Below are positions 28,357 to 35,773 of a stretch of 64,000 bases of DNA, in pieces. The notes under the pieces were generated by a model that saw nothing but the letters and a program-made list of their open reading frames with translations, ran no database searches and was not told where the DNA came from. Location: positions 248,001 to 312,000 of the forward strand of contig NZ_JAAATR010000033.1 in the NCBI RefSeq assembly GCF_009907385.1, written 5' to 3'. Each line of letters opens with the position of its first letter. Position 1 is the first letter of the stretch. The stretch comes from Atlantibacter hermannii (GTDB taxonomy: Bacteria > Pseudomonadota > Gammaproteobacteria > Enterobacterales > Enterobacteriaceae). Made by a program: the position numbers and the translations under genes.

Positions 28357-28698
28357 TTAAGCATCGATTGACGGATCGTACTCCCACTCTGATTCGTCAC
28401 GGTAAATCGTACCCTCATCATCCATTACCTGGGCATTGAGATGTCTGGCAATCTCTAACATTTTTTTGTACAGGCAGGTATCTGGCCATTTGGTATAAAT
28501 ATTACCTGCGCTCCAGTCAAGCCATGGCGTTTCATACAATGAGGGACCTGACCACAAGGCGTGGTAATCGCCGTTGATAATATGTCTGCTTAATTCATTA
28601 TCGTTATTAATGTAGTTAAGCCATTCGTCAGCAGTTATCTGCGCATCATCATTATCTGCCCAAAATTCAGCTCTCGTAATGTGAAACTCAACACCCAT
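28357..28698 (-). CDS. Small acidic protein of unknown function
   Basis: Protein of 113 residues, not recognised. It has no signal peptide or membrane helix; it is rich in Asp, Glu and Trp (WADNDDAQITADEWLNYI, then DESEWEYDPSIDA at the end) and looks like a compact cytoplasmic protein. Size, acidity and isolated position resemble orphan immunity proteins, but nothing in the neighbourhood proves that. The start follows CAGGAGAG on the minus strand. The 237 bases between it and the HxlR gene contain only debris, possibly a LysR C-terminus. Confidence 0.6.
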   Translation of the reverse strand: MGVEFHITRAEFWADNDDAQITADEWLNYINNDNELSRHIINGDYHALWSGPSLYETPWLDWSAGNIYTKWPDTCLYKKMLEIARHLNAQVMDDEGTIYRDESEWEYDPSIDA

Positions 28699-29169
28699 AG
28701 GCTCTCCTGAACACGGGAATAGACTTCACAAACTAGCATAGTGATGTATTAAAAACGAGGTGAGTAACACTACCATATCGATAGAATTGAAAGACATATC
28801 TGGCGGACCTTTCAGCCCTCGTAGTATGCAAATCAATGGGAACCGTGAGTTTGAGCACCGGGTCGCGCTATAAAAACTACGTTATTCCGAGACAAATTAT
28901 CACAAGACTGTAGCGCTTTATTTCCAGACACCGATGCTCCACGCCGAGCGATGCGTCGGCTTGATGCTGAAAGCGTTCTGCATTGACCCTACCCATGTTT
29001 GAACACCCCTTTAAAAACCTTCTTCTATACTCAGTGACGTGTAGTGAACTATGCCGCTGTTTTCTTAACTGCCTGAATTTTTTACTTGTGTTCTTGCCAG
29101 TCACAGCGGCATTCACCTGCGCATATGACTTTCTGGTTAATTTTTATTTGTGATAGGGGACTTCCTGGT
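28699..29169. other. 471-base intergenic region before the PQQ dehydrogenase operon
   Basis: No credible gene is seen. A CTATACT box at 29025-29031 (the -10 form favoured by sigma-S) could start the dehydrogenase operon. Downstream in the leader a perfect 10-base inverted repeat (29051-29060 with 29103-29112, ATGCCGCTGT) encloses 42 bases and would fold in the mRNA. The rest is AT-rich with no clear signal. Confidence 0.4.
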
Positions 29170-29535
29170 ATGTTGTATTCTCATCCCTCACGGGCTGGCA
29201 CGCTATTGCTGCTGCTGGCTGCGGTGACTGGCTTCGCGATTGCGTTATACGCCTGGCTGACGCCGCTTACTGGCGTCACGGGTACTATTGGTGCGCTGGG
29301 CGTTGCCATTGCCTGCGCGGTACTGGCGATACTGGCCTTTATGCTGCGTGCCGCATCCGGTCGTGGCGCGCGCATCTTCCTGATTATTGTCACCCTTGTG
29401 GCACTGGCGGGTATTGGTTTTGCAGCCGCGCTGCTGCACCAGTACATCATTACTGCAGCAATGGTGGTCGGCCTGATTGGTCTGATTATGCTGAGCAGCT
29501 CTTCCGTTCACCGCCATCCCCGCGTCAGAGCCTGA
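29170..29535 (+). CDS. Membrane subunit gene of a split PQQ dehydrogenase
   Basis: Hydrophobic protein of 121 residues with four predicted membrane helices (about 8-28, 36-58, 68-88, 93-110). Membrane-bound glucose and quinate dehydrogenases of the Gcd/QuiA family carry such a segment as their N-terminal domain; here it is a separate gene 12 bases before the catalytic gene. The inferred role is membrane anchor and quinone site. The ATG at 29170 (MLYSHPSR) follows AGGGGA; the upstream in-frame start at 29086 has no such site. Confidence 0.75.
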   Translation: MLYSHPSRAGTLLLLLAAVTGFAIALYAWLTPLTGVTGTIGALGVAIACAVLAILAFMLRAASGRGARIFLIIVTLVALAGIGFAAALLHQYIITAAMVVGLIGLIMLSSSSVHRHPRVRA

Positions 29536-29547
29536 GGAGCCCCACCC

Positions 29548-31644
29548 GTGCATAACGATAAACACTACCCATTAATAAAAGTCAGCATGACAGCGCTGGC
29601 GCTGCTGGTCGCTCCGCTTTCGCTGCAGGCACAGGATAAAGCCGCCGAAGCCTCTCAGGGGACCCAGGAAACGCTCAACGTGGATGCTGCCGACCAACAG
29701 GCGCCGGGCACCACCAAAACCACCGATGAAGCCTCAACCGGAAAAAGCGAAGGACAGAAAGTCGCGTCGGCTGACCAGCCGGCGACGCCGCTGGTGCCTT
29801 CCGCCGCAACCTGGGACAGCTTTCACGGACAGCTTAACGCGCAGAAATACAGTCCGCTGACCCAGATCACGGCGGAGAACGTTGGCAAACTGAAAAAAGT
29901 CTGGGAGTTTCATACCGGCGATGTCTCGGATGGTAAAGGCGACACGCCTGCAACCGTCTGGTCCGCGACGCCGATTTTTGCTAACGAGACGATTTATACA
30001 GGCACGCCTTTCGATCGCCTGATTGCGCTGGATCCGGGTACGGGCAAAGAGAAGTGGCACTATGACACGAAATCTTCGCGCAAAGCTCTCACGCAGCCGG
30101 TACTGAAAAACCGCGGCGTCTCTTACTGGCAGGCAAAACAACCGGTCGCCGGAGAAGCCTGTCAGAAAATCGTTTATATGGGCACCGTTGATGGCCGGCT
30201 GTATGCGCTGGATGCCGATTCAGGCAAGCCGTGCAGCGGCTTTGCGGACAAGGGGGTACTGGATATTAATCAATGGAACACGGTAAACGCCAAATATCCG
30301 CTGTCCATTCTTCAGCCGCCAACGGTGGTCGGTAACCATCTGCTTGTGGGCTGGGCCGGTAAGGACTGGGCCTATGCTGAAGCGCCTCCGGGCACCGTCT
30401 TTTCAATCAACGCGCAGACCGGCGAACGTGAATGGTCTTTCGAAGCCATCCCCGCTGACATCCGCAAACGCACCGGGACGGCCAACGTCTGGACGCATAT
30501 GTCTGCCGACGAGGCGAATGGCCTGGTCTATCTGCCGGTCTCCTCCCCGTCCCCGAACTACTGGGGCGGTAACCGGGTAGATCCTATTCCGCTTGGTACA
30601 TCCACTACCGCGCTGGATATCAACACCGGTAAGGTTGTCTGGTCTCGCCAGTGGGTGCATCACGACGTGTGGGATTACGATATTAACTCCGCCCCAACGC
30701 TGATGGATATCACCGTAAACGGCAAACAGATCCCGGCGCTGATTCAGGCCACCAAACAGGGCTTCCTGTTTGTGGTTAACCGCCTGACGGGGGAGGATGT
30801 CTGGCCTATTGAAGAGCGTCCTGTTCCGCAGGGCGACGGTTCGGTGCAGGGGGAAGTGCTTTCGCCAACCCAGCCATTCCCGACCAGGCCTGCGCCGCTG
30901 CTCGATCAGTCGAAAAAGCCGGAGATCTGGACGCTGGCCGATATGGTCGGCGCAGGCCAGTGCTCCCGCCTGTGGGATAACCTGACGTATAAGGGAATGT
31001 ACACGCCGCCGACCACCAAAGGCGAGGGGGCGCTGACCTACCCGGACAGCGCCGGTGGCGTGCAGTGGGGCGGGGTGGCATTTGATCCCCATAAACAGAT
31101 CGCTATCGTAAACACCTCTCATATCGTGCAGTACGTGAAGCTTTATAGCCGCGAAGACTACGACAAAGCCGATAAAGACGCTGGCAACGAGAGCGGCTTT
31201 GCGCCCCAGGAGGGCGCGCCTTACGGCCTGCGCCTGATGGTCGCGAACAACTGGCTGGGTATGCCGTGCTGGAAGCCGCCGTTTGGTGAAATCGTGGCGC
31301 TGGATATGCATACGGGAGACGTGAAGTGGCGCCGTCCTGTTGGCGCATCGCAGCAGTATGGCTTCTTTATGCCGGAAAGCTGGGGTTCACCCACCATCGG
31401 CGGCCCGGCTGTAACGGCGGGCGGCGTGATCTTCATTGGTGCCTCAATGGACGCCAAAGTGCGCGCCTACTCGGTAGAGACCGGCGAAGAGTTGTGGTCA
31501 GATCAGGCTGAAGCACCTGCGGTGGCCAACCCGTCGGTGTATGAGTATAAAGGCCGCCAGTATGTCGCGTTCGTCGCGGGAGGGAACACGATTCTGAAGG
31601 ATCAGGTGGGCGACCAGGTGGTGGTCTACGCGTTGCCGGAATAA
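29548..31644 (+). CDS. PQQ-dependent dehydrogenase, periplasmic catalytic part
   Basis: Quinoprotein of 698 residues of the Gcd/QuiA class, eight-bladed propeller. It has its own signal peptide (residues 1-29, ending LSLQAQD) and a low-complexity Gln/Thr linker to about residue 85. Repeated tryptophan-docking motifs (LDPGTGKEKW, LDADSGKPC, INAQTGEREW, LDINTGKVVW, LDMHTGDVKW, YSVETGEELW) and the catalytic-region HHDVWDYDINSAP are present. It would oxidise a sugar or alcohol in the periplasm and reduce quinone. The substrate is unknown, and no pqq synthesis genes lie in the window. A GC-rich terminator follows. Confidence 0.85.
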   Translation: MHNDKHYPLIKVSMTALALLVAPLSLQAQDKAAEASQGTQETLNVDAADQQAPGTTKTTDEASTGKSEGQKVASADQPATPLVPSAATWDSFHGQLNAQKYSPLTQITAENVGKLKKVWEFHTGDVSDGKGDTPATVWSATPIFANETIYTGTPFDRLIALDPGTGKEKWHYDTKSSRKALTQPVLKNRGVSYWQAKQPVAGEACQKIVYMGTVDGRLYALDADSGKPCSGFADKGVLDINQWNTVNAKYPLSILQPPTVVGNHLLVGWAGKDWAYAEAPPGTVFSINAQTGEREWSFEAIPADIRKRTGTANVWTHMSADEANGLVYLPVSSPSPNYWGGNRVDPIPLGTSTTALDINTGKVVWSRQWVHHDVWDYDINSAPTLMDITVNGKQIPALIQATKQGFLFVVNRLTGEDVWPIEERPVPQGDGSVQGEVLSPTQPFPTRPAPLLDQSKKPEIWTLADMVGAGQCSRLWDNLTYKGMYTPPTTKGEGALTYPDSAGGVQWGGVAFDPHKQIAIVNTSHIVQYVKLYSREDYDKADKDAGNESGFAPQEGAPYGLRLMVANNWLGMPCWKPPFGEIVALDMHTGDVKWRRPVGASQQYGFFMPESWGSPTIGGPAVTAGGVIFIGASMDAKVRAYSVETGEELWSDQAEAPAVANPSVYEYKGRQYVAFVAGGNTILKDQVGDQVVVYALPE

Positions 31645-31672
31645 CTTCTTCCAGAACGATTAATGAAAACAG

Positions 31673-31697
31673 CGTGGGGCCCCAGGGCCCCACGTTT
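31673..31697 (+). terminator. Terminator after the PQQ dehydrogenase
   Basis: A 9-base GC stem (CGTGGGGCC pairing with GGCCCCACG, loop CCAG) is followed by only three T. It lies 28 bases past the stop codon. Confidence 0.6.
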
Positions 31698-31711
31698 ATG
31701 CTCTTAATCCA

Positions 31712-32020
31712 CCCTTCCACCGACTCAATTCCGGCCTGTATCGCACCCGCTTTGGTTTTTACTGGAATGACCGGAAGTTTAATCACTATTACTACGGCGT
31801 TAGCACCGGGGAGGCCGGGAGAAGTGGGTTACGAAAATATACGCCAGGTGAAAGTGTCACACCTTATGCCGAAATCAGCGTGAATGATACGCTGACTGAA
31901 CACTGGGACATCTACGGGGGGGTTCGCTACACCTTATTGCCGGATGATGTCAAAAAAAGCCCAGTGACAGAAAAAGACTCGCTTCTTTCCTTCTGGACCG
32001 GTATTGCTTACACATTCTAA
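31712..32020 (+). pseudogene. MipA/OmpV-family outer membrane protein, C-terminal remnant
   Basis: A frame of about 102 codons with no start encodes the last third of an MltA-interacting/OmpV beta-barrel: HYYYGVSTGEAGRSGL, PGESVTPYAEISVND, WDIYGGVRYTLLPDDVKKSP, and the terminal SFWTGIAYTF. The first 150 or so residues and the signal peptide are missing; upstream comes directly the terminator of the PQQ dehydrogenase. It looks like a gene whose 5' part was deleted. A terminator follows at 32027. Confidence 0.75.
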
Positions 32021-32026
32021 TGATGA

Positions 32027-32052
32027 GCCGGGTTTGTTCGCCCGGTCTTTTA
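32027..32052 (+). terminator. Terminator after the MipA/OmpV remnant
   Basis: CCGGG and CCCGG arms with an 8-base loop, followed by TCTTTT, directly after the remnant's stop codon. It is the old terminator of the broken gene. Confidence 0.6.
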
Positions 32053-32537
32053 CCACTCACTCATTTTGATGACCCACCGTGATAATCAACTCAGTGTGCC
32101 GCTGACAGGTTAAATGAGTCCCGGTTCTGCGCCGGGGTAATAAGATAATATCAGTGAAAGTCCTCTTCAGAAATGCAGTGATTTTTTTAAAAAGCCACTC
32201 CGTCCTTTTCGCTAAGCATTAATCCCTCACGAAGGTTTTGTTTGTAAATAATCCCTGAAAATAAGGTTGCCGGGGCTGCATTATCTGAATAGCAGAGACT
32301 GCCCGGGGACGTATACATCACCGCAGGATCAGATATACGCCGTTGCTCACTTTTTTTTGCTCTAATCCACACGCCTCCCTCAGGGAACGATAATTGCAGA
32401 AGGTCAGGATGAATGACGGGGCAAGGTATAACAAAACCAAACAAAAGGTAAACCAAACGCAAATAAAGCTCTCCACGGTATTAATCCATTTTTAGCCGCC
32501 CTGTAAAATAGGCGGTGAATAAGAGGAGAAGCTTCAC
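32053..32537. other. Intergenic region before the VirK/YbjX gene
   Basis: No convincing gene is seen. The region has several T and A runs. A PhoP-box-like site lies at 32438-32454 (listed separately), and a small leader hairpin (CCGCC...GGCGG, about 32495-32514) lies just before the ribosome binding site of the next gene. A 91-codon minus-strand frame at 32187-32462 shows no family features. Confidence 0.4.
32438..32454 (-). promoter_or_regulatory. PhoP-box-like direct repeat
   Basis: The minus strand reads GGTTTA-CCTTT-TGTTTG, 11 of 12 matches to the PhoP box (T/G)GTTTA-N5-(T/G)GTTTA. It lies 84 bases before the VirK/YbjX-type gene in reverse orientation. Family members such as ybjX and virK are known PhoP targets. 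Confidence 0.45.
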
Positions 32538-33479
32538 GTGTCACATACACACCTGCAGGACGATGCATTTCACCCGCATCATACAAATATCATTTCTGAG
32601 CTTGTGAGAGGGAAACGGGTCCCGGGGCCCATCTGGCAGAAGCGCGACTATCGTCTGAAATTTCTTTTACGCTCACTTCTGTTCTGGTCTTCAACCCGTC
32701 ACATGCTGGACGCGCTATCCGGTCGCGATGATTTTAACCGCCTGCTGGCTACACAAGTCACACTGCCCGCCAGGACACATCGCCAGTACCTGATGCGGGG
32801 CCTGAGCGCCAGAGATCGTGCAGAGGCTGTAGTTAACCACTATCACTGGATCGATAGCCTTAAATCCTCTTTTCTGGCACAGGCCTTATTAAGTCCGACT
32901 GAACACACTCTTGTTCACTTTCATGTCAGAGATGACGTCAGTTATAGCATTACTGCTTCTTCTGCGCACAAAGCCGAGCGCGAGGGTGAAAGTACATTAT
33001 GGATCCGTGATAATGAAAATAACCTGCTGGCGAGCCTGACTTTTAGCGTCGTATGCAGGAACGGTCAATCGGTGCTGGTGATCGGCGGATTACAGGGGCC
33101 ACGTCGAAACGTTTCACGGGAGGTAATTAAGCAGGCGACGCGCGCCTGTCACGGTTTGTTCCCAAAGCGTGTGCTGATTGAAGTTCTTTTATTACTGGCT
33201 TCACAAACACATATCAACGCCATTCACGCCGTGAGCGATGAAGGGCATGTGTTCCGCGCCCTTCGTTATCGGCTGAGTAAAGGACGTCACTTTCATGCCA
33301 GTTATGACGAGTTCTGGCGTACTCTCGACGGAGAAAAGGTGTCGGCATATTGCTGGCAATTGCCGCTTCAGATAGCACGTAAATCGCTGGAGGATATTGC
33401 CAGTAAAAAACGAGCTGAATACCGCCGCCGCTTTGGGCTGCTTGATGAAATCGGGACAGGCGTAAAAGCGTATTTTTAA
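32538..33479 (+). CDS. VirK/YbjX-family protein (DUF535)
   Basis: Protein of 313 residues of the VirK/YbjX group, with no signal peptide or membrane helix. Typical blocks are HYHWIDSLKSSF, LIFTF-like strands around ESTLWIRDNENNLLASLTFSV, and the C-terminal KRAEYRRRFGLLDEI. Relatives help virulence and resistance to cationic peptides and are linked to lipid A functions, but the reaction is unknown. The start is GTG at 32538, chosen from AAGAGGAGA upstream. An upstream PhoP-like box fits a role in envelope stress. Confidence 0.82.
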   Translation: MSHTHLQDDAFHPHHTNIISELVRGKRVPGPIWQKRDYRLKFLLRSLLFWSSTRHMLDALSGRDDFNRLLATQVTLPARTHRQYLMRGLSARDRAEAVVNHYHWIDSLKSSFLAQALLSPTEHTLVHFHVRDDVSYSITASSAHKAEREGESTLWIRDNENNLLASLTFSVVCRNGQSVLVIGGLQGPRRNVSREVIKQATRACHGLFPKRVLIEVLLLLASQTHINAIHAVSDEGHVFRALRYRLSKGRHFHASYDEFWRTLDGEKVSAYCWQLPLQIARKSLEDIASKKRAEYRRRFGLLDEIGTGVKAYF

Positions 33480-33632
33480 TGTCTGCAAGATGATTTGATA
33501 CGTGATGTTAAAAATAGCGTTGTGCGTTAAGCGGGTTTTTAATACGCCGGGTATTCAAACCGCTTTTCCTGAAGAAGGGTTGAAAAGGGTTCACCCATTA
33601 TTATGCAGCGTATGCGCTAATTTCTGTGACAT

Positions 33633-33658
33633 AAAAATCCCCCATGAGAAGTGGGGGA
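33633..33658 (-). terminator. Minus-strand terminator
   Basis: A 7-base stem (TCCCCCA at 33638-33644 with TGGGGGA at 33652-33658) followed on the minus strand by five T. It probably ends transcription from the lipoprotein gene and the barrel remnant. Confidence 0.7.
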
Positions 33659-33746
33659 GTGTAATCCGGATGATTAACAAACCTGTCCCAATACTATCAG
33701 TCATCAACCATCGTAGATTTACTTACACTCTCCCCTTTTTCATTTC

Positions 33747-33864
33747 TCAGAATGAATAACCGCCACCGATAAAAACACTGTTAATTTAAATCAGGCGTAA
33801 AGTCTTCATTAACTCTGAACAGGGTGCCGGACGTCGCGGAGCCGTAAGTCGTTACCGCTGCGCT
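33747..33864 (-). pseudogene. Possible remnant of an outer membrane barrel C-terminus
   Basis: The minus strand encodes TTYGSATSGTLFRVNEDFTP and, in a shifted frame directly after, NSVFIGGGYSF and a stop. The aromatic ending is that of an outer-membrane beta-barrel. A stop codon precedes the fragment and a frameshift divides it, so it is not expressed as such. The parent family is not identifiable. The remainder of 33,480-33,885 shows only the terminator. Confidence 0.35.
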
Positions 33865-33885
33865 TTATAGCCGGCTCATTCATCG

Positions 33886-34398
33886 CTATTTCGCGTTCGC
33901 TACGAATACGCGATTTTTAAACAGTGCCACTTTCCCGTTAGCGTAAATCGTCGTGATATATATCCCGGCTTCAAAGGATTGATTACCCATTTCATGTTCG
34001 ATTTCAACGGCGGGTTTACCATCAATACTGACAAGCCCTAAACGATCACGCTTAATTTCCACATCCCCTACGTGCTTTGTGAAAGGCTTTGCGCTACTGA
34101 CAGGCGCTTGCGCTTTTGCATGCGTTTCGTCACACAGGCCGTTAGCTTCATCAACTTGTGTACAGCCGTTAGCCGCAAGCCGATCAAGATGCTTATGCGA
34201 GGCTTGACCGTATTGCCTGGCAGCGTTCTCCAGTGCCTGTTTCTCAGCAGCAGCGTTAATCGCGCTTTGTCTGTTTTGTTCAGCGATATAGCAAGTATCA
34301 CGGCTAATCCCCTGATTTTCACATTCTTGCATTCTGGACGCCTGAGAAGAGCAACCCGCCAGAATCAACACGCCGACAATACATAACTTTTTCATCAT
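33886..34398 (-). CDS. Putative lipoprotein
   Basis: Protein of 170 residues with a clear lipoprotein signal: MMKKLCIVGVLILAGC, lipobox LAGC with the acylated cysteine at residue 16. After it come a helical Ala/Gln-rich segment (about 45-75) and a small beta-rich C-terminal domain (VEIKRDRLGLVSIDGKPAVE). Four more cysteines after the lipobox could form disulphides in the periplasm. No Asp follows the lipobox Cys (Ser does), so outer-membrane sorting is expected. The function is unknown. Confidence 0.72.
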   Translation of the reverse strand: MMKKLCIVGVLILAGCSSQASRMQECENQGISRDTCYIAEQNRQSAINAAAEKQALENAARQYGQASHKHLDRLAANGCTQVDEANGLCDETHAKAQAPVSSAKPFTKHVGDVEIKRDRLGLVSIDGKPAVEIEHEMGNQSFEAGIYITTIYANGKVALFKNRVFVANAK

Positions 34399-34811
34399 TA
34401 AACCTTACTTATTAATATCATGAGCATTCCACGTTAACCGCTATCTGATGTATCACCGCAACCAGTCAGAACAACGGTTTAAACAGGGTGCGCTATTGCG
34501 ATATGTCGCGTTATTTCCACCCTCACCAGATTCCCTGCAAGGATGACGCGCTTTTATCACGCTCAAAGCCTGAACGCTGAAGAGGAACGGATATATTCGT
34601 TGAGTGAATTTTTCAGCGTAAAATAACTATACGGAGCGCAGGTGTTCAAATATTGATGGCGATCACACTTAAGCACAAATAGCTAAAAAAATTTCACTTT
34701 GTGGCGTTGATAATTCACCCCGTAAACAAAGCGGTACATCCTGCGATAACGGGGCTCACGAACCGGTCAGGCGCCCCGGTTTCGACCACACTCCGGGTTA
34801 TTTATCGAGTG
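34399..34811. other. Intergenic region left of the truncated gene pair
   Basis: An AT-rich stretch (to about 34,730) holds the promoter of the lipoprotein gene; I could not place exact boxes. It is followed by GC-richer sequence leading to the SDR remnant. No reading frame with family features was found. Confidence 0.35.
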
Positions 34812-34842
34812 AGAAAATGCTGCCGACCTGTTTGGGCAGCAT
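34812..34842 (-). terminator. Terminator of the truncated SDR gene
   Basis: Arms ATGCTGCC (34817-34824) and GGCAGCAT (34835-34842) pair perfectly. On the minus strand the stem is followed by TTTTC. It lies 70 bases past the remnant's stop codon, so the 3' end of that gene is preserved. Confidence 0.6.
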
Positions 34843-34911
34843 CGTCAACCGGGGCGGGGTCCGTCCGCGTATTTCGCTTCATCCTCCCTTGCCCCGGAAA
34901 GAGCCGCAACC

Positions 34912-35019
34912 TCAGTTAATCAGGGCGCCACCCTCAGTATCCACCACCGCGCCGGTAACAAACGGGTTATCCATGACGAACAGGTAACCTTTCGCCAGGT
35001 CCTGCGCCCGACCAAACTG
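34912..35019 (-). pseudogene. Short-chain dehydrogenase/reductase, C-terminal remnant
   Basis: The minus strand encodes QFGRAQDLAKGYLFVMDNPF, then VTGAVVDTEGGALIN and a stop, the typical end of an SDR enzyme (arginine-aspartate-leucine motif, FVTG, and the DGGALI-type C-terminus). The Rossmann fold and catalytic Tyr-Lys are absent: upstream the sequence passes straight into the LysR remnant of the opposite strand. About 36 of roughly 240 residues are left. Confidence 0.75.
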
Positions 35020-35508
35020 AGCATCCGGTTCGGTAACCTGCCGGACAGTAATCTGGTGACCCGGTATATTCGCCCCAATTCCCGTGTTCTGGTGGCCTCG
35101 AAACGTTATCTGGAAAGCCACGGTCTGCCGCAACACCCGGATGAACTTCATCAGCATCGCTGCCTGGTTATGGAGCAGCGCGGCACGCTGATGAACGAAT
35201 GGCGCTTTGAACGCCAGGATGCACCGGCCACGGTGCGCGTCACGCCGGCCATGGTGTGTGACGACGGCGCACTGTTGCGGCAATGGGTACTGGCGGGCGC
35301 GGGCATCGCCAGTAAATCCTGGTGGGATGTCAAACGTGATGTGGAGCAGGGCCGACTGACGGTCCTGTTTCCGGAGCAGTTCATCGGCTTCAGCCGCCAT
35401 GACCGCAGGCAGGTCGGCCTGCAGTTTGTTTACCCGCAGCGCCGCTTTCAGCCTTTACAGGTGACGGCCTTCAGCGAATTTTTTATACAGTGGCTGGAAA
35501 ATGAATAG
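35017..35508 (+). pseudogene. LysR-family regulator, C-terminal remnant
   Basis: A frame of about 163 codons encodes the effector-binding half of a LysR regulator: LSIRFGNLPDSNLVTRYI, RVLVASKRYLESHGLP, EWRFERQDAPATVRVTPAMV, and QWVLAGAGIASKSWWDVK. The helix-turn-helix and about 140 residues are missing. An ATG at 35056 exists but would give a protein without DNA-binding domain. The left edge abuts the SDR remnant, so one deletion removed the N-termini of both divergent genes. Confidence 0.8.
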
Positions 35509-35718
35509 CCGTTCTCCGCCTCGCAGGGGCGCGGGTTGTGCGTCCCTCTCCACGTTTGCGGTGAACTAGCCTGAGCAGGTTGCCGGATGGGTGAAAACCG
35601 CCTGCCAGGCGGGCAGCCGACAGATGCGTGACGCGGGCATGACGTTAACAGGACCTGTGAAGCGATATCAATACCGCCCGGCGCCGTGCCGTTTTACGCC
35701 GCCCCTCAACCCGGACCT

Positions 35719-35756
35719 CAAAAAAAAACCGCACCCGGCCCTGCGCCGTGTGCGGT
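35719..35756 (-). terminator. Terminator of the transketolase-pathway operon
   Basis: A 7-base stem (ACCGCAC at 35728-35734 with GTGCGGT at 35750-35756), followed on the minus strand by nine T. It lies 18 bases after the isomerase stop codon. The rest of 35,509-35,718 shows nothing I can name. Confidence 0.8.
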
Positions 35757-35773
35757 TGCAGCGTTGTTTAACA

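Noticed and set aside
28121-28387. 88-codon minus-strand frame ending in a LysR-like C-terminus (SPKILRFYGLVERYRE)
   Set aside because: The possible LysR tail is only about 20 residues long and the rest matches nothing, so it was noted as debris and not listed as a gene.
32187-32462. 91-codon minus-strand frame before the VirK/YbjX gene
   Set aside because: Unusual composition, no ribosome binding site, and its start lies inside the PhoP-box-like repeat.
33502-33759. 85-codon plus-strand frame after the VirK/YbjX gene
   Set aside because: It spans a minus-strand terminator and the barrel remnant; no coding features.
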